From Acidobacteriota bacterium (lineage in GTDB: Bacteria > Acidobacteriota > Terriglobia > Bryobacterales > Bryobacteraceae): 64,000 nt of DNA. Under the pieces are notes generated by a model. That model had not been told where the DNA came from. It did no database searches and saw only the letters and a list, made by a program, of their open reading frames with translations. Of the stretch, positions 1 through 8,535 are shown in pieces. Numbering within the stretch: position 1 is the stretch's first letter; each line of letters opens with the position of its first letter. The position numbers and the translations under genes are program-made. The stretch covers positions 1 through 64,000 of the forward strand of contig JACPNQ010000027.1 in NCBI GenBank assembly GCA_016185425.1, read 5' to 3'.

Positions 1-69
1 TCGCTCGCCATCGCTGCGTTCCGCGGCTCCCCACGCCGTGGTCGATCCATTCGCCTGCTGCTTGTTCAT
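1..69 (-). CDS. possible start of a gene running off the left edge
   Basis: An ATG at 69 to 67 on the minus strand opens 23 codons without a stop up to the first base of the window. The predicted residues are polar (it begins MNKQQANGS) and match nothing I recognise. There is a GGA just before the ATG but no clear spaced Shine-Dalgarno site. Such a short open frame can occur by chance in GC-rich DNA, so this is only a candidate; sequence to the left of the window would decide it. The rest of 1-123 holds nothing else I can name. Confidence 0.15.
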   Translation of the reverse strand, partial: MNKQQANGSTTAWGAAERSDGER

Positions 70-123
70 TCCGGTTCTCTTTCCCGCCCTGCTCTTTAAT
101 TAGGCTGGCCGGAACTGTCTCAG

Positions 124-558
124 CTATGTTGGCACGGAGGGCCGTCCGGCTGCGCGCTTCGCTTTGATGAGGGAGGGTAAGTCGAGAGTTAGCACTTGAC
201 GGGAAAAGGCCTCAACGGAAATGGAGTGAGCCTTTACGTCGTTGAAGCTACCAACGCCTGCGACTTCCGCCAGCAAGTCGACTTCGCCGATTGATGTCCG
301 CAGCGTGAAGATTGAGCCGTTGCGAAGTGTTGTTTCATCCCACAGGAATGGTAGGCCGGTGGGGAATTCGCGGGGGCGAGGTGAGAACGGCGCCAATGCA
401 ATTGATAATTTGCGGAGATTGGATAGCTCGCGAGAGTAGCAGATGTCGAGGTCGTAGGTCAGTGTCGCACTGCCGTGAAATGCAGCGGACAGGCCCCCGA
501 CGACTATGAACTCAACGCCCGCATCGCAGAGGGCCTGAATTGCGGTTTCGAATTGCAT
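124..558 (-). CDS. nucleotidyltransferase-fold protein, C-terminus shortened
   Basis: This 144-residue protein has the N-terminal pattern of MNT/AbiEii-like nucleotidyltransferases: a VVGGLSAAFHG glycine motif (Gly21-Gly22), then Asp36 and Asp38 as the DxD metal pair, and a later GEVDLL strand that should supply the third acidic residue. Members usually continue after the LIKAKRAAGRP helix with roughly 15-25 more residues (GRPKDL-like); here the frame ends SVPT and stops, so the C-terminus looks cut or frameshifted. Its ATG overlaps the TGA of the upstream 74-residue gene (ATGA), so the two form a translationally coupled pair as is common for such nucleotidyltransferases and their small partners. 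Possible toxin/antitoxin-like role is inference; activity may be lost. Confidence 0.72.
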   Translation of the reverse strand: MQFETAIQALCDAGVEFIVVGGLSAAFHGSATLTYDLDICYSRELSNLRKLSIALAPFSPRPREFPTGLPFLWDETTLRNGSIFTLRTSIGEVDLLAEVAGVGSFNDVKAHSISVEAFSRQVLTLDLPSLIKAKRAAGRPSVPT

Positions 559-782
559 CAGGTGCGTCTACGCGCGACGCCGCGGACGCGATCCAAGGCG
601 AGTGTGGCTTGTTCGAGTTTCTTGGCGCGCTCGGCCGGAGTGAGGCGGAGTTGTTCGATCAGGAGAGAAAGGTCGACACCGTAGTTTTTCGCAGCTTCGA
701 TGCGGCTGCCGGGAGGCGGATTGAGAAGGCGCTGTTGGGCGCGGGCGAATTGCTCCGGCGTTAACGGATCGAGGCGCTTCAT
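558..782 (-). CDS. small partner protein of the nucleotidyltransferase
   Basis: A 74-residue charged, mostly helical protein (starts MKRLDPLTPEQF, with LTPAERAKKLEQ in the middle) encoded directly upstream of the nucleotidyltransferase and overlapping it by the ATGA junction. Small proteins of this type with an LTP-E-R helix commonly precede DUF6036/MNT-like nucleotidyltransferase genes; I recognise the arrangement rather than a named family. No signal peptide or membrane segment. The C-terminal RVRGVARRRT tail is basic. Role as antitoxin or adaptor is inference from the gene order. Confidence 0.6.
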   Translation of the reverse strand: MKRLDPLTPEQFARAQQRLLNPPPGSRIEAAKNYGVDLSLLIEQLRLTPAERAKKLEQATLALDRVRGVARRRT

Positions 783-844
783 GCTTCGAGTTTAGCGCTG
801 AGAGCAACATGAATCGTCAATACGGAATCGGACACGTTCCGAGT

Positions 845-1129
845 ATGAAACTCATAGTGGAGCTCGACCGGGAAATTGATGGGCGTTGGATTGCTGAAGT
901 TCCAGAATTGAATGTCCTGCTTTACGGAGATTCCAATCAAGATGCGATACGCTGGGCGAAATCGGCGGCGATGGAGGAGCGGTCACAGTTCCGCAATCGG
1001 AAGCTGGCACTTGCGCGGCTAGGGAAGAAGATCGACACCTTGAATGCCGGGCGGCGCGATTCAGCGCGGGCGGAGCAGTGGAGGGCGCATTACGGCGTGG
1101 AGCGGGGGGAATCCGGTGCGGGTTTTTAG
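845..1129 (+). CDS. HicB-like protein, probably degenerate
   Basis: From Met at 845 the first 45 residues match the HicB/UPF0150 fold: a MKLIVELDRE strand, DGRWIAEVPEL, and a DSNQDAI turn corresponding to the usual S-x-E-E-A helix start. I chose 845 over an in-frame ATG at 809 because the family begins at this strand. After residue about 45 the sequence no longer looks like HicB: it becomes rich in Arg and Ala and ends RGESGAGF. No HicA toxin gene lies on either side. Most likely a stranded or decaying antitoxin-type gene; an intact DNA-binding domain is not visible. Confidence 0.5.
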   Translation: MKLIVELDREIDGRWIAEVPELNVLLYGDSNQDAIRWAKSAAMEERSQFRNRKLALARLGKKIDTLNAGRRDSARAEQWRAHYGVERGESGAGF

Positions 1130-1159
1130 CGGGGTGGCGGGTTGAGGAGGCCCGGTCAA

Positions 1160-2395
1160 TTAGGGAATTGAGTGTACTGTCCCCCTATTTGTGTAGCGAC
1201 GGAATTCGGGCAGGGCCCAGGTGATCACGACCGATCCTAGAACGCAGAGGAGACCGCCGGCGACCACGGATGGCCCGAGGCCCAAGAGTCGCGCGGCGAA
1301 GCCGGCTTCCGCGTTGCCTAGATAGGGGCCGCTTAAGTAGCTCACCATTTCGATGGCCGCGGTCCGGCCGCGTAGCCGGGCGGGGATGGTCTGGTTCCAC
1401 ATCGTCATGCGGAAGATGCCGCTGACCATGTCGGCGGCGCCGGCTAAGCCGAGGCAGAGCAGGGCGAGCCAGAGGTTTGTTGAGAGGCCGAAACCAATGA
1501 TCGCGAGACCCCAGAGGCCGGCGGCAACTGCGATCGCCAGGCCGTGACGCTTGATGTGTTTTGCCCAACCCGAGGTCAGGCTGAGCAGCAGCGCTCCGAC
1601 CGGACCGGCGGCGTAGAGCCAGCCGACGTTCTGGGGCCCGAAGATGGCGCCGAAGGCCGGGAACAGGGCGTTGGGTATGCCGAAGAACATGGCATTCATG
1701 TCGATGAGATATGTCCCGAGGAGATCCTTGCGTTGAAGCGCGTAGCGCCAGCCTTCCGAGAGCGTGTGCCAGGTGAGGCCGCCCTCTTCGCCGCCGGTGA
1801 ATTCCTTGCGGTGCATCGCTACGAGCGCCAGCGCGGCGCAGATGTAGGACGCCGCGTCGAGGCCGAAGGCGACCGCGGCACCGTAATTCACGGCGATCCA
1901 GCCGGCGAGTCCAGGACCGGCGATGAAAGCCGCACTGTGGCGGATGGAGTTCAACGCACCGACGGCGGTGAGTTCGGACGGCAGGACCAGTTGGGGTGTC
2001 ATCGCCTCATTCGCCGGGCGGTGCACCGAGTTAAGCGCGGCGAGCAGGGAGGCTGCCGCAAATAGGAGTGGGACGCTGGGCGCCGGTGACAGCGCGTTGA
2101 CGGTAAGGGCGGCGAGAGTGAGCGTCATGAGCGAGTCGGCAAGGACGAGGAGCGTGCGGCGATTGAAGCGGTCGGCAAGGACGCCGCCGAGGAAGGCAAT
2201 TAGGAGCATCGGCACGAACTCGGCGACGCCGAGGAGACCCACCATTACCGATGACTGCGTGAGGTGATACATCTGCACGGGCAGAACGACGTACGTCAAT
2301 GCCGAGCCGAAGCCGGAGATCATCTGTCCGAAGTAAAGGAGACGGAAATCGCCGGAGCGCTTGAGCGGGGTGACGTCGGGGAGGAGCCGGCGCAC
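1160..2395 (-). CDS. major facilitator superfamily exporter (MFS_3/EntS-like)
   Basis: A 411-residue integral membrane protein with about twelve hydrophobic segments. The loop between the second and third segments has the MFS signature GGVLADRFNRR, and the overall pattern resembles the MFS_3/EntS group that exports siderophores and drugs. The start is GTG at 2395; the upstream gene stops at 2402, so the two are probably co-transcribed. The last residues (RRYTNRGTVHSIP) are encoded by an intergenic-looking sequence, so the natural C-terminus may have been altered. Substrate cannot be told from sequence. Confidence 0.85.
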   Translation of the reverse strand: MRRLLPDVTPLKRSGDFRLLYFGQMISGFGSALTYVVLPVQMYHLTQSSVMVGLLGVAEFVPMLLIAFLGGVLADRFNRRTLLVLADSLMTLTLAALTVNALSPAPSVPLLFAAASLLAALNSVHRPANEAMTPQLVLPSELTAVGALNSIRHSAAFIAGPGLAGWIAVNYGAAVAFGLDAASYICAALALVAMHRKEFTGGEEGGLTWHTLSEGWRYALQRKDLLGTYLIDMNAMFFGIPNALFPAFGAIFGPQNVGWLYAAGPVGALLLSLTSGWAKHIKRHGLAIAVAAGLWGLAIIGFGLSTNLWLALLCLGLAGAADMVSGIFRMTMWNQTIPARLRGRTAAIEMVSYLSGPYLGNAEAGFAARLLGLGPSVVAGGLLCVLGSVVITWALPEFRRYTNRGTVHSIP

Positions 2396-2401
2396 GCGCG
2401 A

Positions 2402-3337
2402 TTACAGCCGTTCGGCCGTGACTTCGGCGCGGAGGTTGGCGACCCCGGCCGTGTAACGGCTATCGGAGACGGCGAAGGCGAGTGCGTCCTCTACCCAGTC
2501 GTGCCAGACGCCGTTGGGATCGTGGGAGGCGGCGGTGATGGTGTATTCCTGCGGGCAGAGCTGGCAGGGGAAGCTGTAGGTGACGCGGACGACCTGGCCG
2601 GGCTGCATGGCGCCGAGCGGGTAGCGTTCGAGCTCGGTATTGGTGCCGTAGACTTCCGAGCCGATTCGGGTGCGAATCATCATGCCGATCACCGGATTGT
2701 CGACGACGCTTTGAAAACGGACGGTGATGCGAACGAACATGGGTTCGCCGCTCCGGAGGACACCGGTGGGTTGGGCGTTGGCGCCGAGGGTCTCGATAGA
2801 GACGATTTCCGCACGGCCATCGCCGCGGCGGAGGGCGGGGGAGAGGGGCGCGGAGACGGATTCACCCCACGCTCGGTGGCGGGCGGCGATGTGCTGGAGG
2901 TAGCGGGCGGTGACTTCGCGGGAATCGCCTTTGGCATAGAGACGGCCGTCGTGCACCCACCAGATTTCGTCGGCGATCTGGTGAAGCATGTCGAGGTCAT
3001 GGGAGGCGATCAAGATCGTAGCGCCGGTGCGGCGAAGGCGGTCGATTTCGGTGAAGGCGCGGGCGCGGATGAGGGCATCGCAATTGGAGAGGGTGTGATC
3101 GATGGCAAGGGTGGAGACGGAGGAGAACTGGGGGGCGTCGACGGGGCCAAGATAGCGGGCGGGAACGTCGAAGCGGACCTCGCCGGAGTGGGCTGGTTCG
3201 AGGCCGGTGGCGATGCGGAGAAGTTGCCGGGCACCGCTTGCGTCCTCACCGATGACACCGATGACAGCGCCGTCGGGAGCGGAGACGGTAACCTGTTGTA
3301 GCGGGGCCAGTGAGGCATCGCGAAAATGAATGGCCAT
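2402..3337 (-). CDS. degenerate Wzt-type ABC protein with C-terminal sugar-binding-like domain
   Basis: The N-terminal 150 residues follow an ABC ATPase of the polysaccharide-export (Wzt) type, and residues about 160-300 resemble the Wzt C-terminal beta-sandwich that recognises the exported glycan. The nucleotide site is destroyed: where Walker A should be the sequence is GEDASGARQ (30-38), lacking the Lys-Ser/Thr; the Walker B acidic pair is Asp80-His81; the Q-loop, the helical subdomain and the LSGGQ signature are absent because Leu63 runs almost directly into the Walker B strand. The H-switch (ASHD, His113) survives. It cannot be an ordinary ATPase; it may act as a glycan-binding or structural subunit, or be a relic. 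Co-directional with the MFS gene downstream. Confidence 0.7.
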   Translation of the reverse strand: MAIHFRDASLAPLQQVTVSAPDGAVIGVIGEDASGARQLLRIATGLEPAHSGEVRFDVPARYLGPVDAPQFSSVSTLAIDHTLSNCDALIRARAFTEIDRLRRTGATILIASHDLDMLHQIADEIWWVHDGRLYAKGDSREVTARYLQHIAARHRAWGESVSAPLSPALRRGDGRAEIVSIETLGANAQPTGVLRSGEPMFVRITVRFQSVVDNPVIGMMIRTRIGSEVYGTNTELERYPLGAMQPGQVVRVTYSFPCQLCPQEYTITAASHDPNGVWHDWVEDALAFAVSDSRYTAGVANLRAEVTAERL

Positions 3338-4592
3338 TGTTATCAGGATACTGTCCCTGCTTGCTTTCTGCTTCTTTTGCGCTTCGGCGGAAGAGGCGAT
3401 TCGGTGCGTTGCGGGTGAGGAGATACTGCGCGAGGATGTGACGCTGACGGTGAGCGGGCGGGCGGCGTTAACGGTGGAGGGGCCGTGCCGGGTAGTGCTG
3501 CGCCGGGTGACGGTTCGGGGGCAGAGGGAGACGGCGCCGCAGGGCCAGCCGCTACCGCCTTACGACCGGCGGTTTGCGGACCACTATCAGGGGAATGGTG
3601 TGCTGCTGATCGGGAGTGCGGAGGTGGTGGTGGAGGACTCGTTTTTCAGCGGCATCGCGGCGTTTCCGTTGCTGGTGAGCGGAGCTGGGCGTGTGCGTAT
3701 TTCGCGGTGCCAGTTCCGGGACTCCGGATCGCGGAATGCCAAGGGCCGGAATAATGCGACGGGCGGTGTGCTGCTGGAGGATGGGACCGCGAATTTTGTC
3801 ATAGAGGGTTCGACGTTCGCGAACATTTTGGGGAACGCGGCATGGACGCATTCGCGGTATGGATACGTGCGGAACGGGCCTGGCGTCATTCGAGGGAATA
3901 CGTTCGACACAGTTGGCCGGGATGCCGTGCAGGCAGGTCATGCGTCGCGAGTGGAAGTGTTGGAAAACAAGATGACGCGCGTGGGGTATCCGGTGGATGC
4001 GATTGACGTGGAGGGCGGGGGAACGCCGGTAGGGATCGATACCGCGGGGAATGTCGATGGGTCAGAGTATGCGGGAAATACAATGACCGAGATCAATGGG
4101 AAGTGTATCGATCTGGACGGGTTTCATCACGGGGCGGTGGTGAAGAATACGTGCGTGAACAGGGGCGCGGCGGCGGAGTATCCGTTCGGGCATTTCGGCG
4201 TGGTGATGAATAATACGAACCCGGACATGCAGTCCGTGGGGATTCGGGTGGAGGAGAACCGATTTGAAGGGATGCGGTTTGGGGGGATCTTCGTGATTGG
4301 GTCAGGGCATGTTGTCCGCAAGAATGTTTTGAAGCGGCTGCACACAGCGCATTGCAGCGAGGATGTAGTTCAGCCGGGATGCACGCACTTTGACGGTGAG
4401 CCAGATTTGTTGCGGACCGGGATCTATTTGGGCCGGCGGGCGGAGCGGGCGGCGGTGACGCGGGGGAACAGGATTGAAGGGAACACGATAGAGGGTTGGC
4501 GCATGGATAAGAAGTGCGTCGGCTTCGCGCCGGGCGTGAATCCGAAGGAGAATCAAGTGAGCGGTAATCGATGCCGTCATCAGGCGAATTGA
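3330..4592 (+). CDS. secreted right-handed parallel beta-helix protein
   Basis: The 420-residue product starts with a clear export signal (MAIVIRILSLLAFCFFCASA, residues 1-20) followed by mature sequence with many short N/G/V-rich strands ending in turns such as EGSTFANI, IRGNTFDTV and VEENRFEGM, the pattern of NosD/pectate-lyase-like beta-helices. Such proteins act on or bind polysaccharides outside the cytoplasm; no catalytic site is assignable. Its ATG at 3330 lies inside the start of the opposite-strand ABC-like gene, sharing ATGGCCAT, and no good Shine-Dalgarno site is visible. The methyltransferase gene follows after 3 bases, suggesting one transcript. Confidence 0.75.
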   Translation: MAIVIRILSLLAFCFFCASAEEAIRCVAGEEILREDVTLTVSGRAALTVEGPCRVVLRRVTVRGQRETAPQGQPLPPYDRRFADHYQGNGVLLIGSAEVVVEDSFFSGIAAFPLLVSGAGRVRISRCQFRDSGSRNAKGRNNATGGVLLEDGTANFVIEGSTFANILGNAAWTHSRYGYVRNGPGVIRGNTFDTVGRDAVQAGHASRVEVLENKMTRVGYPVDAIDVEGGGTPVGIDTAGNVDGSEYAGNTMTEINGKCIDLDGFHHGAVVKNTCVNRGAAAEYPFGHFGVVMNNTNPDMQSVGIRVEENRFEGMRFGGIFVIGSGHVVRKNVLKRLHTAHCSEDVVQPGCTHFDGEPDLLRTGIYLGRRAERAAVTRGNRIEGNTIEGWRMDKKCVGFAPGVNPKENQVSGNRCRHQAN

Positions 4593-4595
4593 ACC

Positions 4596-5894
4596 ATGGC
4601 AGAAAACGTAGTCGAAAAGATGCGCGAGGATTGGAACGCGCGGGCGCGCGAGGATGCGAATTACTATGTCGCGTTTGGGCGGCGGGACCAGGAAGACGAT
4701 GAGTTTCAGTCGACCGCGGCCGAGGTAGTGCATGGGTTGGAGTGGGAGATGCGGCGGCTGCCGGCCGGGCAGGATCCGCGCAATCGGCGGGCGTTGGAGA
4801 TTGGCTGCGGACCTGGGCGGCTGCTGCGGCCGATGGCGGCGCACTTTGGGGAGATACACGGAGTCGATATTTCCGATGAGATGGTGGCGCGAGCGCGGCA
4901 GCGCCTGGCCCATGTGCCGCATGCCCATGCGCATGTGGCGCGGAATTCGAACCTGGAGATGTTTGCGGGGGAGTCGTTCGATTTCGCGTACAGCTATGCG
5001 GTGTTTCAGCACATACCGAGCCGGGATGTCGTGCTGGGGTATTTGAAGGAGACGTGGCGGGTGTTGAAGCCTGGCGGATATATGCGGTGCCAGATTAACG
5101 GGCTGCCGGAATCGGCGGCGCGGTACGACACGTGGAGCGGGGTGAGGATCGGCTCGGCCGAGCTGGAAGAGTTTTGCCGTGCGAACGATTTTCAGATGCT
5201 GTCGCTGGAGGGGACGCAGACGCAGTATATGTGGACGACGCTGCGGAAGCGGCCGCGCGGGTGGTATGAGCCGGTGAAGAGGCCGGAACAAGCAGCGGCG
5301 ATCCGGCGAATTACGAATGCGCAGAATTCAGAGCCGGTGGCGCCGGCGCGGGGACGGTTTGCCGCGTTGTCGCTATGGGTGGAGAACTTGCCGGATGAGT
5401 GCGATCTGCTGAATTTCGAGGTGCGCGTGGGGAACGGGCGAGGGACGTTGACCTACATTGGGCCGCGGGAATATGACGGGATGGCGCAGGTGAATTTGCG
5501 GTTGCCGTTCGATGTGGGAACGGGGCTGCAGCCGGTGACGATGGCGTGGCGGGGCGAGGCGATCGGGCCCGCGGCAAAGGTGCGAATTGTGCCGCAGCCG
5601 GCGCTGGTGCCGCGGGTGTTGGCTCTGTCGGACGGGATTAATCTGATGAGCGGGCCGCGGATTGTGACGCGGTCGGTAAAGGTGACGCTGGAGGAAGTGG
5701 TTTCGCCGGAGGAGTTCAGCGCGACGGTGGATGGGCGGCCGGTGGTGGATATGGACTTCTTCTGCACCGATCCGCTGCCGCCCCGGTTTGAGGTGAACTT
5801 CAAGCTGCCGGATGAGATTGCGCCGGGCGGCCACTCATTGGAGATGAAGTTGGGGAAGCGTGTGGTTGCGCCGGTGGGGATTGACGTGGTTTAA
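4596..5894 (+). CDS. SAM-dependent methyltransferase with C-terminal beta-sandwich
   Basis: A 432-residue protein. Residues about 65-105 carry class I methyltransferase motif I (LEIGCGPGRLL) and the acidic end of strand 2 (GVDISDEM); later SYAVFQHI and LKETWRVLKPGG fit motifs IV-VI of the Methyltransf_11/25 group. After about residue 240 there is a second, beta-rich region without recognised motifs, ending in an immunoglobulin-like stretch (LPDEIAPGGHSLEM). Starts 3 bases after the beta-helix gene. With the neighbouring Wzt-like and beta-helix genes a role in modifying surface glycans or glycolipids is plausible, but this is inferred from context. Confidence 0.8.
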   Translation: MAENVVEKMREDWNARAREDANYYVAFGRRDQEDDEFQSTAAEVVHGLEWEMRRLPAGQDPRNRRALEIGCGPGRLLRPMAAHFGEIHGVDISDEMVARARQRLAHVPHAHAHVARNSNLEMFAGESFDFAYSYAVFQHIPSRDVVLGYLKETWRVLKPGGYMRCQINGLPESAARYDTWSGVRIGSAELEEFCRANDFQMLSLEGTQTQYMWTTLRKRPRGWYEPVKRPEQAAAIRRITNAQNSEPVAPARGRFAALSLWVENLPDECDLLNFEVRVGNGRGTLTYIGPREYDGMAQVNLRLPFDVGTGLQPVTMAWRGEAIGPAAKVRIVPQPALVPRVLALSDGINLMSGPRIVTRSVKVTLEEVVSPEEFSATVDGRPVVDMDFFCTDPLPPRFEVNFKLPDEIAPGGHSLEMKLGKRVVAPVGIDVV

Positions 5895-6817
5895 GTCTTT
5901 GTATTTCGCTGCGTGCGCTCTTCTTCCGTTTTGGCGGTGATGCGGGAGCGAAGGCCTAACAGCTTTTCGATGAGGCCCTGCCAGAACGAGGCGCCGAGTC
6001 CAACCAGGACCCAGGTAATCCAGATGCCGGGTTTGGCAATGGTATCGGTGATGGGCTTGGCCATGGGTTGGTCGAACGCGGCACCGAACATGTCTTGTTT
6101 TTTCACTTCGGCGAGGAGTTGTTGCTGGGAGAGGTTTTTTGCGGCGGCGGCATTGGCTAGCGCTGCGGCGGCTTCTTTGTTGGTGGACAGGCGGGATAGT
6201 AAATCGAGCGAGTCGATGGGGTAGACGATGAGGAAGATAGCGGCGAGGATGGCGGAGACGACTTTGGCGGAGTAGGTAACGTTGTCGTCGGTACGCAACA
6301 TCACGTCGTCGAACTGGGCGAAAAGGCGGGCGGCGAGCTGCGGGGCGACGGAGGCGAGCGCTTTGGTGCGCCAGACGTGGGACGGGGAGTTGGGGTCGGC
6401 GGCTTCCTGCTGGAGTGTGGCGAGTTCGACCTCCTGCAGGAGAGAGGCGGGCTCCTTGGTGGTGATGGTCTTGATAGCTGCGCCGATCTTCTTCCAAGCG
6501 CCTTCGCCATTGGCTTTTCGGAGGAGGAGCAGGACGAGCTCTTCACGGCCAATCGCCTCTGTAGCGCCGAGGCCGAAGGGCAGCCACGCGTTGACCATCT
6601 TGTCGCGGACGAGATTTTTGGCGGCTTCGCGGAGCTCCTTCTCGTCGAGGCCGGCGTTGAGAGTGCCGACGACGAGTTGGAGCCCTCTTTCGAGGTTGCG
6701 GATGCGGGAGCGGACGGCGGAGAGCCACATGGCCGTCGTCGTGCCGATGAGCGTGGCGAGGACAGCCATGCAGAGGCTGAATCCGATGGCGATATCGAGA
6801 TAGTGCAGGACGTCCAT
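5891..6817 (-). CDS. membrane protein of unknown function
   Basis: A 308-residue protein that I do not recognise. It has a hydrophobic segment near residues 8-32 (IAIGFSLCMAVLATLIGTTT), a long charged middle with helical heptads (LLQEVELATLQQEA), a second membrane segment (VVSAILAAIFLIVYP) and a third near the C-terminus (WITWVLVGLGASFWQGL) followed by a basic tail. It may be anchored at both ends with a cytoplasmic or periplasmic helical body. The 3' end overlaps the convergent methyltransferase gene by 4 bases. TPR-protein gene upstream on the same strand (47-base gap) may be co-transcribed. Confidence 0.6.
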   Translation of the reverse strand: MDVLHYLDIAIGFSLCMAVLATLIGTTTAMWLSAVRSRIRNLERGLQLVVGTLNAGLDEKELREAAKNLVRDKMVNAWLPFGLGATEAIGREELVLLLLRKANGEGAWKKIGAAIKTITTKEPASLLQEVELATLQQEAADPNSPSHVWRTKALASVAPQLAARLFAQFDDVMLRTDDNVTYSAKVVSAILAAIFLIVYPIDSLDLLSRLSTNKEAAAALANAAAAKNLSQQQLLAEVKKQDMFGAAFDQPMAKPITDTIAKPGIWITWVLVGLGASFWQGLIEKLLGLRSRITAKTEEERTQRNTKT

Positions 6818-6864
6818 GGGCGCGTAGATCTACCTTATCGCGCCACGGGTTGCGTTTGTTCCGC

Positions 6865-8487
6865 TTAGTCGAAGTAGCCTTTGGCCAATTCCGGCTTCAC
6901 GTTGATGGCTTGGCGCCAGTAGGATTTGGCTTCCTCATTGCGGCCTTGGGCCTTGAGAGCATGGCCGAGGTTGAGAAGCGCTTCGGCGAACTGCGGGCGT
7001 TCGTTGAGGGCTTCCTGATAGAGGCGGATCGCGTCATCGAGCTGGCCGGATTTCTGGAGGAGGAGGCCGGTGTTGTAGAAGACTTCCGGCGAGCGTTCGC
7101 CGACGTCGATGAGCTGTGCCTGGAAGTCGAGCGCTTTTTCGAAATCTTCTCCTTCGACGGCTAGGCCGGCTAGGCCGCGGAGCGCTTCGACTGATTTCGG
7201 CTCCTGGGCGAGCAACTTCCGGAAGGTCTCCGACGCCGCCGTGCGGTTGCCGTTTTTCCAGCGAGCCAAGCCGAGATTGATGAGTGCTTCCTTCCAATCG
7301 CCGCGCTTGCGGAGACAGGTTTCGAATGCCTCTTCGGCGCCCTTGTATTCGCTGCGGTCGAGCTTGAGGAAGCCGAGGCGAAACCAGGCCTCTTCCCACT
7401 CGGCATTTTTGGCGAGCAGCTTCTGGTAGAGCTTTTCGGCGTCTTCCTTCTGGCCCTGCATTTCAAAGACGGTGGCGAGGTTGAAGAGTACTTCCGGAAG
7501 ATCGGGGGCGATGTTGAGCGCCTTCTCGTAGGCTTCGCGGGCGCCCTGGAGGTCGTTCATTTCCTGCTTCACCGAACCGAGATTAGAGAATGCCTGCTTG
7601 GCGTCCGGACGGATGCGCAACGCTTCGGTGTAGCCCTTGACGGCCTGGTCCAGGCGGCCGAGCTTCTGGCTGGCGACGGCGTAGTTATACCAGCGCTCGT
7701 AGTGGTTCGGCGTAAGGTCGACCAGTTTCTGACAGAGCTTGGCCGCCGCTTCATAATCTCCGCTCTGGAAGGAGCACGTCGCAAGGCCTTCGAGGGCCGC
7801 CTGCGAATAGGGACGGAAGACGAGCAACTGGTCAGAATACTGGCGGACTTGATCGTAGTCCTTGCGGGCGATGGAGATGGCGATGAGATTGGTGAGCGCC
7901 TCCTCCGATTTCGGATTCGCGGCGAGCGCGTTCTGATAGATTTCGGCCGCTTCGTCGAAGCGCCAGAGCAACTGCAGGGCGACGGCTTTGCCGAAGTGCG
8001 CTGTTTCGTCGTTCGCGTTTTGGCCGAGGTAGGCTTGAAATTCTTCGAGCGCCGGTTCCGGCTTTTCCATGTGGAGAAGACAGATACCGAGGCCGAGCCG
8101 GGCTTCGGCGCGGTCCGGTTCCGCCCGCAGCGTGGCCGTGAACCCATTGGCGGCCGCTTCCCATTTTCCAAGCTTTTCGAAGGCGACGGCGCGATTGAAC
8201 TGGGCGACGATGTTTTCGGCGTTCAGATCCAGCAGCCGGCTGTAGGTTTTGACGGCGTCCTCATATTGTTCGAGTTCGCATTGAAGGTGGCCGATGGCGG
8301 CCAGCATCTCCGGTTGTTCCCCATGCGTGCCGATGCCGCTCTGCAATTCGCCAAGGGCTTCCTTTAACTTGCCCTCCATATGCAGGGCGACCGCGCGGCC
8401 TAATACGGCCGCCGCACCGTCGACAGGCGCGCCGGGCTGGCCATTTCCTCCACGATTTCCGGGACGAGAAGGTTGATTCTTGCTCAT
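6865..8487 (-). CDS. tetratricopeptide repeat protein
   Basis: About 540 residues made almost entirely of tandem 34-residue TPR units, roughly a dozen or more, with the typical W/L-G-Y-A-F-A-P pattern (for example FNRAVAFEKLGKWEAA, FNLATVFEMQGQKEDA, LNLGHALKAQGRNEEA). The first 30 residues are polar and disordered (SRPGNRGGNGQPGAP), with no signal peptide, so it is probably cytoplasmic. I prefer the ATG at 8487 over an in-frame GTG at 8496 because the AGAGAG purine run then lies at a better distance. TPR arrays are protein-binding scaffolds; the partner is unknown. Flanked by two membrane-associated proteins on the same strand. Confidence 0.85.
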   Translation of the reverse strand: MSKNQPSRPGNRGGNGQPGAPVDGAAAVLGRAVALHMEGKLKEALGELQSGIGTHGEQPEMLAAIGHLQCELEQYEDAVKTYSRLLDLNAENIVAQFNRAVAFEKLGKWEAAANGFTATLRAEPDRAEARLGLGICLLHMEKPEPALEEFQAYLGQNANDETAHFGKAVALQLLWRFDEAAEIYQNALAANPKSEEALTNLIAISIARKDYDQVRQYSDQLLVFRPYSQAALEGLATCSFQSGDYEAAAKLCQKLVDLTPNHYERWYNYAVASQKLGRLDQAVKGYTEALRIRPDAKQAFSNLGSVKQEMNDLQGAREAYEKALNIAPDLPEVLFNLATVFEMQGQKEDAEKLYQKLLAKNAEWEEAWFRLGFLKLDRSEYKGAEEAFETCLRKRGDWKEALINLGLARWKNGNRTAASETFRKLLAQEPKSVEALRGLAGLAVEGEDFEKALDFQAQLIDVGERSPEVFYNTGLLLQKSGQLDDAIRLYQEALNERPQFAEALLNLGHALKAQGRNEEAKSYWRQAINVKPELAKGYFD

Positions 8488-8535
8488 GTTGCTCACTCTC
8501 TCTGCGTGGGTGGTCGGGTCTAGAATGACGAATCG

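Noticed and set aside
2264..3301. 345-codon plus-strand open frame
   Set aside because: Antisense to the Wzt-like gene; Gly/Asp/Ala-rich shadow composition.
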